A stretch of DNA of 64,000 nucleotides from Deroplatys truncata (lineage: Eukaryota > Arthropoda > Insecta > Mantodea > Mantidae): NCBI GenBank assembly GCA_030765065.1, contig CM060990.1, positions 664,776,618 to 664,840,617 on the forward strand. Reading direction: 5' to 3'. The position numbers were made by a program, and so were the translations under genes. Below the pieces are notes generated by a model. The model saw only the letters and a program-made list of their open reading frames with translations. It was not told the DNA's origin and searched no databases. Shown in pieces: positions 1-11,343 of this stretch; the stretch's first letter is position 1, and each line of letters opens with the position of its first letter.

Positions 1-730
1 GATTTGCAGGTGTTAAAATGCCTCTGTGGTCCAAAGGCACAACATTTCTTCTCGTCTACCCTATCTGTAGACGAAAGAGATGGAGCAGAAGATACATTAC
101 GTGCACAGAAGGAATGGGGTCAGTATGGCTAAGAGCTGAAACAAATGACAAAAATATATGGAAAGGTGTTGAAAGAAGACTAAGAGACATCAACCAACAG
201 GAAATAGAATCGGATTGTAAAATTAAACCTTCTCTAAGTCTAGCAAATGAAATAAATTTGATCTGCTATAAAGAGGCATATATACTTAATTTAGGAAGAA
301 AGGAAAGATCAGGAATGGTATGGTTTAGACTGGGGGGCTGGAAGGCATAGAAAATGACTGACGATTCTTCTGGCAGGAGAATCTGCCCATTCTGTGATTT
401 GGATGAGGACTGGGTACATATTTTGGTGAAATGTGCACAGTGGGAGAACCAGCGAACGATTAAACTGAAAGAAAAATTCTTAAGTCCCTCAAGAAAGAGA
501 TCGGCATGTTGGGATCTACTGGCTGATCAGAGGAACTGGCAAAACATGGGCAATTTTTTTGGCTAAAGTGCACGAAGCTAGGTCAAATTTGTCCAGTTAC
601 ACAAAGGTAATGTATCTCTATTTCCCTTTTTCTTGTGTTTTCTTTCTCTGTTGTTTATTTTTTACCCTATTGTATCTTAAATATGCATGTACGGTCAATG
701 ACCCATGCAATAAATACTTGTGAAAAAAAA
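1..730 (+). mobile_element. 3' end of a non-LTR retrotransposon (LINE), cut by window edge
   Basis: One reading frame is open from base 3 to 566 except for a single in-frame TAG at 348-350. Its C-terminal part has a zinc-knuckle-like CPFC-x8-H-x4-C arrangement (CPFCDLDEDWVHILVKC), which is characteristic of the extreme C-terminus of LINE ORF2 proteins downstream of the reverse transcriptase. The preceding segment ends in a WFRLGGWK-like stretch, also usual near such knuckles. A ~160-base 3' untranslated region follows, with AATAAA near 710 and a short A-run ending near 730, which I take as the 3' terminus. The 5' part lies outside the window. The clade is not assigned. The element is a pseudogene because of the stop. 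Confidence 0.7.
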
Positions 731-2631
731 CTTTTCTCGTGTTTATACTTTTGTTTATTTGCACCATAATAATTATTTATACAGCGATATAGTAATTATT
801 AATTTATTCATTTGATCATCCAAGTGGGAGCCAAAATTTAGCATGTTCTTTTACTTTCTTTGTTCACATTAGGGTAGTGTGTCAAATAGCACAAAAGTCT
901 TAAGAGAACTCGATGATAACCAACTCTTTCATTTATGCTGTATTTTCTTGAAGCATAATATGTTTAAAATTAATAGCTATATAAATGAACACAGTTGTGG
1001 TAGTGTTTTAAAGTTGTCAAAAGTGTGTGCCTAGCTGAGCAACTAAGTGACAAAATATAAAGTACGTTTAGCAACAACTGGTGTTTTCATTTAGTACAAT
1101 ACTTATTGTTCTAAGAGCTTAAAACACTGGAAAGCGTCGAGTGATACTGTTCCTTAACTGGCTCAAAACAATGATCATTTTGTATACCAGTACATTTCTC
1201 CTTCTTTTCCGTTTGTCGCGTTTAAATAAAAAGATGCAATACATATCTTGTAGCGATATTTCTGCCGATTAAGAACACATAAAAAGTAACTCTCTAATAA
1301 TTATATTTTAGGAATTATTAATAATTAATTAATATTCAATTTAATAAATTTCCATAATTTTAAAGACATAGAATTAAAAATTGTATCAGTCGAAAGCCCT
1401 TTATAAGCTGTAAATATGTGTTAAGTTTCCATAATATTGTAAAATAAAGGCGTAATTTCATGAAAAAACTGCAAGATTTAGGCAAGAATAAGAGTGGCTT
1501 CGTTTTAGTCTGTCCATTATGTTTTTCCGAGCGTGGGACCATAAAAATCGAAACCTTCTTTTGTACTTTGTGGGTGCGAGACAAGTTTTCAAGCAAACAG
1601 ACGCTATGAGGCAGCGGACATTTCCTACAGTTAAGCTTTAAATTTTCAACCAGGGAACCAATAAACGCAGAGAATAAGTGCGAGAACAAATAGAAACATA
1701 GGAATACGCAGTGACGTGTATTAAATTTGGAGGAGAGCAGACGTTGAGATATGTGAATGCGAGCGTGGTTTTGGGGCAGTCTGCCATGATTCTCCAGTAA
1801 GGAAACACGCATCACGTTGAGTCAAAAAGAAAAGGATAAGAGTTCCAAAATTTACGAAGTGTCGCACTACAGTGCAATCATTAAGTAATGCGTGTGGAAC
1901 AATTATATAGTGTGTTAGATTGTCGTTGAAATTATTTTATCCAAGATAATAAATAACTTAACACGCCGCAAGTAATGAATTCAAGTTCGCGAGAATCAAA
2001 AGAACGGTGATAGAGCACCTTAAATAATAAATAATTAGCCGCAGCAAAACATTAGTGGACCAAAGGGTGAAAATATTCTTATATAAGAACCGTACGGGGT
2101 AGAAAAAGAACAAGAATCTTGCAGGTTTTCTGGCAGGAATACCCGTTTTAGTGAGGAAGTGAAAACGTTTTCTTCAAGAATAATATTCTAGTGTCACCCT
2201 CCCGCAATCCTACCCTAACAATAACAATAGGGAATTTCAGACCGACTCGCCGACAGTTGACCCTGAGATGCAACGTCCGTAAGTGCTTCTTGACTGATAT
2301 GGGCGATCTCGAGTCCTGAAGATTCACCTAGAACGACGCAGAGGTAAGAGTAACACAACAAAGTAGCGCACAAAAACGCTACAATCTTCGTTATTGTATA
2401 CATGCATAGAATTATAAAATCATACTATAGAGACTGGTTTTGTGGTAACTTAACATATTGCTCATAACATAAGAGCTTCTATCTTGCCCTGCGGCCACCT
2501 TAGGTTACGAAATAACACCCGTCAGTTAATCAAGGTAGTGTCGCTTATTAACCTAATGAGCGCGGCGAAAATACTCTGTTAGCATCTTCATAGGTGCTGC
2601 GCCACCCTTTCCATAAAAATAGCAAGCGAAA
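731..2631. other. AT-rich intergenic stretch, no firm feature
   Basis: No repeat family, RNA gene or convincing coding region is recognised apart from the weak minus-strand candidate at 2215-2403, listed separately. A 151-codon minus-strand ORF at 1360-1815 has no recognisable domain and an amino-acid mix like translated noncoding DNA. Confidence 0.5.
2215..2403 (-). CDS. Candidate short secreted peptide or first exon, unrecognised
   Basis: This is a 62-codon ORF whose first ~26 residues look like a classical signal peptide: a short lysine-containing n-region (MYTITK), a long hydrophobic core rich in L, C, V and A, and a small residue before a polar segment (VVLG followed by ESSG). The remaining ~36 residues are polar and end with a YCYC-type cysteine pair before TAG. 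I do not recognise the family. It could be a small secreted peptide, a first coding exon whose splice donor lies within or after the ORF, or chance. A hydrophobic start of this quality is uncommon in random AT-rich frames, but no homology, no splice partner and no codon-bias evidence is available. No transposon signature overlaps it. Confidence is low. Confidence 0.25.
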   Translation of the reverse strand: MYTITKIVAFLCATLLCYSYLCVVLGESSGLEIAHISQEALTDVASQGQLSASRSEIPYCYC

Positions 2632-2940
2632 TTTGGTTCACTGGGTCGCCCTCCGTGGTGTATAGTTACCATGCTAGCCTCTAGTTACCGAGGTCGCGGG
2701 TGTAAATAATTTTCGGGCGTAAAAATCCTTAGCATGGCTTCCTTCGAAAGGGAAGTAAAGCCGATGGTCCCGTGTCGTAGATTTAGGGCACGTAAAAGAA
2801 CCTCAAGGCTGATAAAGAGGCCTCTGAACAAAATTGCCAGTCTTTCACGCCCAATGTAGAATGGCACGCTAAGGACCACAGCAGTTAAACAGCGTCCATA
2901 AATAAAACTCAATTTAATTTAGTTTTTTTGGTTCACTGGG
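2632..2940 (+). mobile_element. SINE-1 copy with 14-bp target-site duplication
   Basis: The body (2646-2926) starts with a decayed tRNA-like head (CCTCCGTGGT, then the remains of the A and B boxes). A conserved body follows containing CGTAAAAATCCTTAGCATGG and TAAAGAGGCCTCTGA, and it ends in AATAAAACTCAATTTAATTT. It is flanked by a perfect direct repeat TTTGGTTCACTGGG at 2632-2645 and 2927-2940, as expected from LINE-mediated retroposition. Further copies lie at 41307, 44760, 56717, 60198 and 60488. It is non-coding, and ORFs across it are incidental. Confidence 0.85.
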
Positions 2941-3536
2941 ACCCTATAGTGAGTAGCTACAGAGTTGGACGGTGTGATTGTATCCAGAGTTAAGTAAATA
3001 AAAGGACTGTAGTATAATTTTGACACAAGTTTATTAGAACGCAAGAATACTCCACATTCAGTCAAAGAAAGTATAATCTTCAAGGACGATTTGATACTAC
3101 TTCAGAAATGAAAATGATAAAAATTAAACGTTTTCTCAGATAATTCTATAATGGGCCGAATTAAGTTAGAAAATGGATTAAATACCAAACAATCTCTTAA
3201 TATTTAGGAACATAAGGGACTGACAACTATTTGAAGGATACAGCTACAATATTTCTGTCTCTTAGTTTCTTTTTGAAAGGACCTTCCTTTTATGTCTCTT
3301 GATTCCCATTATTCCTCAAGGCACGTTCACATTTTTCCACCCTGGTGACTGATCGCTGAGCGCCTTTGGATTCGATCTTTGAAGCGGATGAGAATCTCTT
3401 GGGACCATTACCCAATTTTGTTTCGTTGCCTTTGGAGATGACCGTACTCGTGCACAAAGCGGAATGACACTGTGCAGTTCTCCGATGACAAACAACCTGA
3501 CTGAATCTCTTGAAGGTCTATAGCAAAATATATATT
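2941..3536. other. No supported feature
   Basis: AT-rich sequence between SINE-1 and MITE-C. A 78-codon minus-strand ORF (3316-3552) runs into the MITE terminus and has no recognisable domain. Confidence 0.5.
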
Positions 3537-3992
3537 TTTTGGCCGACCACACTATAAGAGCTGATTACATGTGATGTAACTCAACTGTTATGTTATCCAT
3601 AATACTTCATTGACTCATTATGGTGTTACTCGGCGGCGCGCGCAGCTTCCCTATCGCCCATATCTTTTAACACCTTCAAAGCAGCAGTCCACTGGTATCC
3701 ACTCTCCAGATAAACAATGCAATATGTGTATTTAAAATTAAATAAATTTTGTTCATTCTAATTTTTATATTCTGATAAACTGAGATCATTTCCTTTGCTT
3801 CAGTATTTGTTGCTTTCGCGTTACCTGCAAAAATCAATAAATACTACGTGTAATCAACAGAGCTACCATCTGTTACACTCATGGTGCTGCCATCAGTGCT
3901 TTTATCCGATAAACACTTAATTACACACAATTAACAAGGTTACGTTTTTGTAAAAACTCAAAGTTTTGACATTATACTGTGGTCGACCAAAA
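3537..3992. mobile_element. MITE-C, 456 bp with 20-bp terminal inverted repeats
   Basis: The left terminus reads TTTTGGCCGACCACACTATA. The right terminus is its inverted complement with two changes (ends GTGGTCGACCAAAA). The inside is AT-rich and non-coding, with a GGCGCGCG patch near 3633. A second copy begins at 9201 with the same left terminus and body but has lost its right terminus. No clear target-site duplication is visible, so the superfamily is left open. A short non-autonomous DNA transposon is the most likely identity. Confidence 0.75.
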
Positions 3993-5489
3993 CAGTCGTA
4001 TGCAACTTGACTATAATGACAACCGAGAACTATGAAACTGACGTATTAATTACTACCATTATGGTCTTGTTGCATAGTATACTATAGTATAACAACTTAG
4101 TAAAATCCCTCGGTATTCTGGAGGGATAAATCGCTCCCACTCTACTTGTCTTTTGCCTTTAGCTACTGAGTTATCCAGTGGGGTGTCTTAAAGAGGAAGT
4201 GGGTTGATACGCGGGAAACAAGTGTAGAAAAGTTTAATAGGATCTTGTTTACATCGTGATAACTCAAACACTAAACTCCATATTCCAGTTCCGTAAGAGT
4301 TATCTTAAAGAGCACAGTTTTAAGATGGTGTGTGATTAGTCTCCCTGTAAAAAATTGAAGGTTCTAGCTTTCTTTGTAAAACTTCAATTTAATTAATTTG
4401 TATTAGGAAAATCAATCAGCCAGGAACTGTTTTCCTCGAAGAAATAGATAGGGAGTGAACGCTATGAATTAACTTTTGGAGGACATCCCATGCTATTACC
4501 GCATGTATGTGAAATGCTATCGCTTGTTATATGCAAACATTTGCTTTTACATTCGTGCACCTCTCTTTCCGGGACCTATCACAGCAATCTACAAACACAG
4601 CATGTTTGTTGCAATGCTCGTGTCTTTAGTCCTGCCTCAACAGTTCAATAGTAACAACAGTGGTGTGATTAAGTGATGAACGATTTTGTGACAGTAAAAT
4701 AAAATAAAACACGGGCTAGAAGGAAGTATGGCGTGTGATACTTAAGCAGCGACTCGAGGCAGAGAGGCGAGGCCCGCCCTAGGGGAATATACGACTAGGT
4801 TTTTTTTACCGTTTCTGAACTACAATTTTCTTTGGTTTACGAGATATTATTGCTGAGGTGCTGGCGTCACATTCCATATTACAAGTCAGGCAGCAAAATG
4901 GTGACCGATGCTATGAATAAATATGACTCATAGTCCGTAGGTTCCGAGTTTTAAAACCGGTAAAGTTAATCAAGTATAGGAAACCTTTTCTGCTTTATCG
5001 CCTTCAAAAATTAAAGGTTTATGATTATCTGCTGAAGCGTTTCATCAAACTGCATCCCTCGTCTTTTCAGAAAATCTGTTATTATATAAGGTGGCTCATA
5101 CAAGAACGGAGCGATTAGGTTGTTAATGAAATTTCTTGCTCCCTTCTCTCCAAGGATCATATTTCTGCCTCCACTCTTGCATAATACTAGTGGCTTGAAT
5201 GACAACGCCTTTTGCTACCAGCGTTATATCAGCGTCGACATTGTGCGATGATTATAGTAATAATGTGTTCTGTGAAACATATTTAAATAATTATAGACCA
5301 CAGTGCTTGATGAAGTTACGTCCAAATATTAGCCGTTTCTTCATGGGGATTTAGTTTTTGTAGGTATGTCATATAATTCAAAAGCACTCACACCACTACA
5401 TATGTATTCTATAGCGATTCAATGCCTATTTCAGAAGAAACGTTTAACATAAAAATATTGTGTGTATAATGCATTTCAGCATTGCAGGT
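3993..5489. other. No supported feature
   Basis: AT-rich stretch with only short ORFs. The minus-strand 64-codon ORF at 5011-5205 is not recognised. No repeats shared with the rest of the window were noticed. Confidence 0.5.
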
Positions 5490-5499
5490 AACTGAGCTC

Positions 5500-5825
5500 T
5501 TACCCATAACCATGACTATGAGCATCAAACGGAGGGGGCACCTCTCTCCTCGACCCTCGACGCGGATGTTTTGTGCTTACCACCCCCAGGAGTATAGATT
5601 AGGTGAAGGAGACGGACCGACAAGACAGAGACACGCAGAGATCTCTAACAATCCCAAGTTTGATGACCCGGTCACACCTGCGGGCTCCTAACAGAAGGCT
5701 TCCCTCTGGAAGGGTCGAGAAGAACTTTCCAACGAGCAAGCAACTGCGCCATTTGGCCGACACTGCACAGCCCCTGAGCCCACCTGAAACATGAAAGGGA
5801 ATGAGGGAAAGGAAATTGTTGTAGT
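5500..5825 (-). mobile_element. Degenerate SINE-2 copy lacking its tRNA head
   Basis: The stretch around AGACAGAGACACGCAGAGAT and TCTAACAATCCCAAG matches the body of the minus-strand SINE-2 copies at 53650 and 57045, which carry GACGCGCGGAGGTC and TAACATTTCCAA. The match fades to the right before the tRNA-related head, so this copy is 5'-truncated or too decayed. It is GC-richer than the surroundings. Overlapping plus-strand ORFs here are by-products. Confidence 0.55.
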
Positions 5826-5974
5826 AACGGGTCGGAACACCTCTCTGGGTTAAGGCTAGCTCTAGCGTAAGTTACTGCCCGGCTGTCTGGATGTCAAAGT
5901 TCCACCGATGGCTGTCTCGCTTAAGATGATGTAAATTAAGCCTATCCCCATCGCTCAGGAATGGGCGAGAGCAA

Positions 5975-7018
5975 TACTACAACTGATAAGAATGTACAAC
6001 AGATACTCAACACGAGGACTGACATTCTTGAACCAAGATTCAAGTTTGAATTTAAATTTACGGTCTCCTATCCACAGCAGGGTGAATGGGAAAGACTGGT
6101 AAAACCTCATAATAACGAAGTCCCAATCTGTATACTGATGGTTCTAGAACCCAATCAGGAACGGGGGCTGGGCTTTACGGTAATGGCACCAAGATTTCTT
6201 ATAGTCTGGCTACCTTAGCTACAGTTTTCCAGGCTGAGGTTTATGCAATCCTAGACAGTGTCATGGAAAGCATTAAAAGGAGTAATAAGAATAGAAATGT
6301 TCTTATCCTCTCAGACAGTCAAGCTGCTCTTAAATCACTTGAATCACAATCAATAAAATCAAAGTTCGTCTCAGAATGCCGGGAAACTTTAATGATACTG
6401 GCTGAACACAATAAGGTTCAACTTATGTGGGTGCCAGGACACACAAGTATACCAGGCAATGAGAAAGCAGATGAAGCAGTCAAGATTGGCAGCGAAATCC
6501 CATTTTTGGGTCCTACAGAGCAGTGAAACAGGCTATTAAGTGCTGGGCTCAAATACAACACAAGAACTACTGGAACTCCATTGGGGGTTGCAGACATTCC
6601 AAGTTATTTGTTACAGACCTGGATAACAGCCAGGCAAAGTACCTGCGCGGTCTTAGTAGAAGAAGGCTTACATTGGCAACAGGATTCATTACAGGACACT
6701 GTGCCCTAAAGTTTAATCTATACAGAATGAGATTGTTTAACAACCCTATCTGTAGTAGATGCCTTAAAGGAGATGAGACTGTTACTCATCTGCTATGTGA
6801 TTGCCCTGCTCTTGCGAATCAAAGAGCAAGTATTTTTGACAATCACTTTCCAAAGATAGATGAACTATCGAAATCATCAGTTAGCAGTCTGGTTAAGTTC
6901 ATAACGAGCAACAGACTACTTAATTGATGAAAGGGTGGATGCGCAATAGATCTTTGAGGTCTGAGTGCTTGGGCGTAAAACCCAACCTTTTTTCAAACTA
7001 GAACTAGAATACTACAAC
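5975..7018 (+). mobile_element. LINE ORF2 remnant with RNase H domain
   Basis: Conceptual translation with frame changes shows an RNase H domain: YTDGSRTQSGTGAG (first catalytic D, near 6130), FQAEVYAI (catalytic E, near 6230), LSDSQAAL (D, near 6310), WVPGHTSIPGNEKAD (H and last D, near 6430-6470). The C-terminus follows in another frame (6523-6927) with a CSRC-x-KGDETVTH-LLCDCPAL zinc knuckle, and stops at TGA 6925-6927. This domain order is typical of Jockey/R1/I-group LINEs. Frameshifts near 6140 and 6520 make it a pseudogene. The sequence before 5975 is not recognisably LINE, so the copy is 5'-truncated. The 3' UTR is ~90 bases with no clear poly(A). Confidence 0.85.
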
Positions 7019-7266
7019 TACGCGTTCGTTGTAGATTTTATTCCAGTTATAAAAGTATGAAAGCGGGTAGTCAAATTATTTCCTCACAAACATCAGTACA
7101 CAAAACTCTGGAATTTTACTGTTTCATCTAGTTACAACCATATATACACACTAGTGCAGAGAAGCCATATTAGAGGAGCCAAGTGATATTTTATTTGTTG
7201 CTCATGATTCTCGTTTATGTGCATCATACCAGAAACGTTCCTGTTTTTAGACAACTTTCTTACATA
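7019..7266. other. No supported feature
   Basis: Short AT-rich spacer between the LINE and the inverted SINE-5 pair. Confidence 0.4.
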
Positions 7267-7508
7267 GAATTAATTGTTCTTCCACACAAGCCCTGTGTTT
7301 GACTAGGTTGTAAAGGTAGAAACAGACGACTGAAAAATTCAATGCCATAGCCGGGATTTGAACCACAGAACTCCCGGTCTCCGGGAGAATTTAATGTCGT
7401 ACCGGCATGTTGCCATGGTAGCTCAATGGTTAGAGCAACCGGATGGAGACCGGGAGTTCCGTGTTTCAAATCCCGGCTATGGCATTGAATTTTTCAGTCG
7501 TCTGATTC
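7267..7508. repeat. Head-to-head inverted pair of tRNA-like SINE-5 sequences
   Basis: The left arm (about 7319-7382) is the near-perfect reverse complement of the right arm (about 7445-7508). Each contains GGAGACCGGGAGTTC, a B-box-like TTCAAATCCCGGC and the trailing ATTGAATTTTTCAGTCGTCT. The right unit has a nearly complete tRNA-like fold from 7419: acceptor strands GCCATGG and CTATGGC, a D-arm GCTC...GAGC, a short anticodon stem CCGG/CCGG and an imperfect T-stem. Because the same unit recurs at 39160 and 41825 with a common 3' body, I call it a SINE head, not a functional tRNA gene. Confidence 0.7.
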
Positions 7509-7541
7509 TCCCTTTCCAACTTTCTTACATATTCTGTTTTT

Positions 7542-8354
7542 ACTTTCTCTACTACGTATAGTAAGTAGAGGAAGTATTGTATTCCACCCAAAAATTCGAT
7601 ACCGAGATTTCACCGGAAATATATGTTTTGAGACCCCCTGAATAAAAAAAAACATTTTTGGAAACATGTCCGTGTGTGTGTCTGTGAACAGCATAACTCA
7701 GAAACGAACAGTCGGATAAACACCAAACTTGGTATTTACGTTCACTATCTTCCAGAGATGCGACACAAAGGTTTTCAAGAAAATCCCCCATCCCATACTA
7801 CCCTTTACATGGAACATTTTTCGAAAATTTTAATTTTCTCAAAGGTGGCTCCAACGATTTTGATTAAAATATCATATGTTTAAGATATTTTCATGACAAA
7901 TGAAATGTATATCTCGAATTTTCTGGGAATGTCTCCAAAAGTATTCATCATTGTGAACGATTTTTGCATAACTGGTAAACCATAAGAGATAGACAAAATT
8001 TTACTACACAAAGAATGTAGATCGCGTTAAAATACACAATTTATGTAATATACATTTTTTCTGTTGAGTGAACTATTTTTGAGATATTGTTTGTTATTCC
8101 CTTAAATTTTCCAATACTTATACTTTTTCTCAAATTCGTTATTCATTTTTTTTTGTCCTGGTAATGCAAAGAGAATGGAATACTCCACATAGCAACCAGC
8201 TCTTAAAATATTTGACCATAGCTTAAAGTCTACCAATACCCCTTGCATCCACAAGAAAATTAGCAATAAGATTAACATCTCGATATCTCCACTAACATGA
8301 AGCATATGGACAATAAGCGTTTGTAAAAATAGTTTGTACAAGAGTAGAGAAAGT
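7542..8354 (+). mobile_element. Repeat E, copy 1 (TIR-bearing, non-coding)
   Basis: This copy begins ACTTTCTCTACT (7542-7553) and ends with the exact inverted complement AGTAGAGAAAGT (8343-8354), giving an 813-bp element with 12-bp terminal inverted repeats. It has no long ORF. The inside includes GTCCGTGTGTGTGTCTGTGA and a run of A/T-rich patches. Related copies lie at 29574, 34187, 42205 (degenerate), 58455 and 61668. No target duplication is evident here, but the copy at 29574 is flanked by a 10-bp repeat. A non-autonomous DNA transposon is likely. Confidence 0.65.
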
Positions 8355-8660
8355 CATGTGGGTGTAACACATCAGATTTTTTAAGATTAGAATTGTTCTT
8401 GATAGCTTCAGAAACTGTGAATGCTTTAATATAAATAAAACTTTTATAATGCCTCTATTTACCACACATTTACATTAAAACTACTAAAAATTTTCTTCGG
8501 TCATACAAAATAGCCAGTACAATAATGTATGTTGAGTTCCTCACAATTGATTTTATGCAATGATTGTTTTCAAAACATCAGCTTAACAGCCAAATTGCAT
8601 AATTTTATCCCCATAAGTGTGGAAAATGCTTCTGTTTCGATAAATCTAATCTAATGTGCA
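8355..8660. other. No supported feature
   Basis: AT-rich spacer without recognisable repeats or coding sequence. Confidence 0.4.
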
Positions 8661-8945
8661 TTGGCCGGCCAAACCGACTACCTCCCTTCACACCTACATT
8701 CCCACGCCAAAGATGGACGATCTGGCCAGCTAATATGGGGAGTTGAAGAGATCAGCACCATAGTTGCCCTAGCCAGAATGTTGGTTTCTGTGACCTACAG
8801 ATCGATATTATCGTAGATTTTCAAATTTCTTACGATGCTTAGTGGGCACCAGTCCTAACATGGGGCGAAAAATCCGCAACTCCATGGGTGGGGTCAAACC
8901 CACGCGCTGTGAGCTGGTACACTGCGCTCCTAAGCCACGTCTTGA
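8661..8945 (-). mobile_element. SINE-7, tRNA-derived
   Basis: On the minus strand the right-hand end reads as a pol III internal promoter: an A-box-like GTGGCTTAGGAGCGCAG and a B-box-like GGGTTTGACCCC about 30 bases apart, near 8890-8935. A GC-rich body continues to GGCCGGCC near 8662. Only one copy is seen in the window and no target duplication was identified, so the ends are approximate. Confidence 0.5.
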
Positions 8946-9200
8946 GAAATTTCATTAAATAATTAAATCTATGAAATAAGTACATCCACTTATACTCTAA
9001 GTAACGATGTTAAAAGCATTGCATTAAGTTAATATTTCATAATACTATATAATACTATAATTAATAAATATGTATTGTGGCAATGGTGAGGTTTATTTGT
9101 TAACTTTGAAGATGAAAATAAAAAAAATTATATATATTATATAATTCTCTAATATCTACTAAAATGTAAACAGGGACCATCCAGTGCTTCATAAAGAGTA
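8946..9200. other. No supported feature
   Basis: Short, very AT-rich spacer. Confidence 0.4.
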
Positions 9201-9640
9201 TTTTGGTCAACCACACTATAATACGTTGATTATATGTGACGTAACTGAACTATAATGGCATTCATTATGCTTCAGCGACTCATTATGAACATACTCGCCG
9301 GCGCGCAGCTCGTCCATACCTTTTAACACCTTCAAAGCAACAGTCCACTGGGATCCATTCCGCAGATAAACAATGAAATATGTGTATTTAAAATAAAACA
9401 AATTCTGTTGATTGTAATTTTAATATTCTAATAAATTGAGTTCCTTTTCTTTTTTTCAATATTGTTCATTATACGTTACCTGAAAAAATCAATAAATACG
9501 GCCTGGACTATGCAGTACTGCAGTCTGTTGTAGTGTTCGCAAACACGCTTAAGGTGTTGCCATCATGCTGCCATCCGATGAATTTTTAATTACACACAAC
9601 TAACAAGGTGAGATATTTTTGTCAGAATTTTGAATTTTAA
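9201..9640. mobile_element. MITE-C, copy 2, right end lost
   Basis: The left terminus TTTTGGTCAACCACACTATA and ~430 bases of body match the element at 3537-3992, including the GGCGCG patch and CAATAAATAC. The match ends before a right inverted terminus is reached. LTR-A copy 1 starts 45 bases further on, and no missing end is found beyond it, so the right end was lost by deletion or decay and not simply displaced. Confidence 0.65.
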
Positions 9641-9684
9641 GTTTAATTTTTATTTTTCAGTTTCGTATGTAGTCAATACCATGT

Positions 9685-10670
9685 TGAGGCAGTTTTTTAA
9701 CACTTAAATGATTTCAGTCAAATTATGCAATATAAAATATTAATAAAAGCCCGCCTTAAAGCAATATGTGTATGTAACAAGATATAAAAAGTGTATATTA
9801 CAGTCGTTGTATATGTTTATATTATTGTATACATGTTCAATAATGTTATGTGAGTGTACTACGTAATTTAATAATGTAGGAACTGTGAGAATAATAGGTT
9901 AAAATTTGCTAACAATGAGGTAACCTTGAGGCAATAATGAATTTTAAAGTTAAACAATGCTACTAGTCATTATTGGAGCAACAATAATGTAAATTTTGTG
10001 ACAGTTTATAAAATAGCAAATCAACAACCAGAAAAAGCTTTAGTTAAATGAAGCTATTCTATTGGACTAGAACTAGCCAATCAGAAAGTGAAATATAGCA
10101 AAATTTACAAATCTAGAAGTCAGTTGCTTGTAGACAGTGCTCATAACTGGACGTATTGGTTGTAGACAGTGTTACTAATCAGACACGAGATGTGTCCTCG
10201 AGAAATTTAATACGTATTCGTGTGAGACGAAAATAGTTTAGTGTTAAAAAGTGCAAATAATTAACAAAAGAATCTCACAGCTCTCTATATCAGTGAAGTG
10301 TTATTTAAATCGTGTCAAGCATTAATAAATGGAGTGAAGAAAAATGTAAAATCTGCGTAAGCCTACATTCTTCAGTCGCACCACCTCCCTGCTAAGAAAT
10401 TCATGTCTCTAACAATAATACTGACGCAGCCGAGGCAAACATAAATATACAATATTTAAAGAAACAGTCAAACTACAAAGTTAATATTTTTTAAACATTT
10501 TTGGGGCAAGGGCCACCGGAAAGTACATTTGGGGCGAAGGCTACCGGAAACCGGGTACTATACGTGCGGTTGCAACGAACTTCAAGTTCGGCTCCCAACA
10601 GTTAAAAGAAATACATCTTCAAACTGACTTTCCATACGTAACAACAATACAACAAAGTATAACTACTTCA
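9685..10670 (+). mobile_element. Solo LTR, family A, copy 1
   Basis: The 986-bp element starts TGAGGCAG, ends CTTCA and is flanked by the 4-bp direct repeat ATGT (9681-9684, 10671-10674), the signature of LTR-retrotransposon integration. Inside are CCAAT-type boxes (GCCAATCAG near 10076), a TATA-like CTCTCTATAT (10281-10290), a poly(A)-signal AATAAA (10324-10329) and two primer-binding-site-like blocks at the 3' end. No gag/pol sequence accompanies it, so it is a solo LTR left by recombination. Other copies: 20061, 23994, 28043, 39333, 45845, 49455 and, on the minus strand, 38700 and 63323. Confidence 0.85.
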
Positions 10671-10674
10671 ATGT

Positions 10675-11343
10675 TTAAATGAAATCTCGGAGTACCATAT
10701 CGAATGTTACTGTAACAGATCTCTTTACATAAACTGCCATTTCATTCAAGTGCGCTGCTCTGTGAAGTGCGGCTTTAAGTGTTCTAGTTCTCATGTGCGA
10801 GATTCTGTATCGCAACTGCGGTGTACAGTATTCTTCCTGCGGCTATAGGAATTTTTTGTTTCTACCGGAGACTCTCGATGAGAAAAACAAGGAGAAACCT
10901 ACGCTAGAAAACTCGTGCTTTCCTCTTGAAACAAAGACTTGAATTCACTATTCGTTTGCGGTCTGTAAGCACTGTATGCGTACATATAACCTATCAACCT
11001 AATAGTTTATCGAAACACGATTGGCATAGAAATTTATACATAATCAGATGATGCCAGAGATAATCCTGTGGCTGTCAGATTTTAAAGTACATGAAAGCAT
11101 ATATTAGCGGTTATATTAACTACAGTAGCGGTATTAATGTTGATTTCTTGTTAAAAAGTAAATGTTATTCCTGTTTTTATGAATATTTCTGCTATATTCT
11201 TGGATAGGTGTTTAGTATATACTTAAGTTTAATTTCTCATTTTGGTTTGAAAATACTATATGAAAGCCATTTTTCAGGATTGGAAGATCATGTTTGTACA
11301 GAATAAAATAAACATAATTAATAAACACGCCTCGACGTATTTC
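10675..11343. other. No supported feature
   Basis: AT-rich sequence between the LTR and a Tc1 remnant; no coding signal recognised. Confidence 0.4.

Noticed and set aside
1360-1815. 151-codon minus-strand ORF, longest outside recognised repeats
   Set aside because: No domain, Met-rich start by chance, composition as expected for AT-rich noncoding DNA; no context.
7419-7492. Possible genuine tRNA gene
   Set aside because: Acceptor strands pair, but the T-stem is broken and the unit recurs as a SINE-5 head with a shared 3' body.
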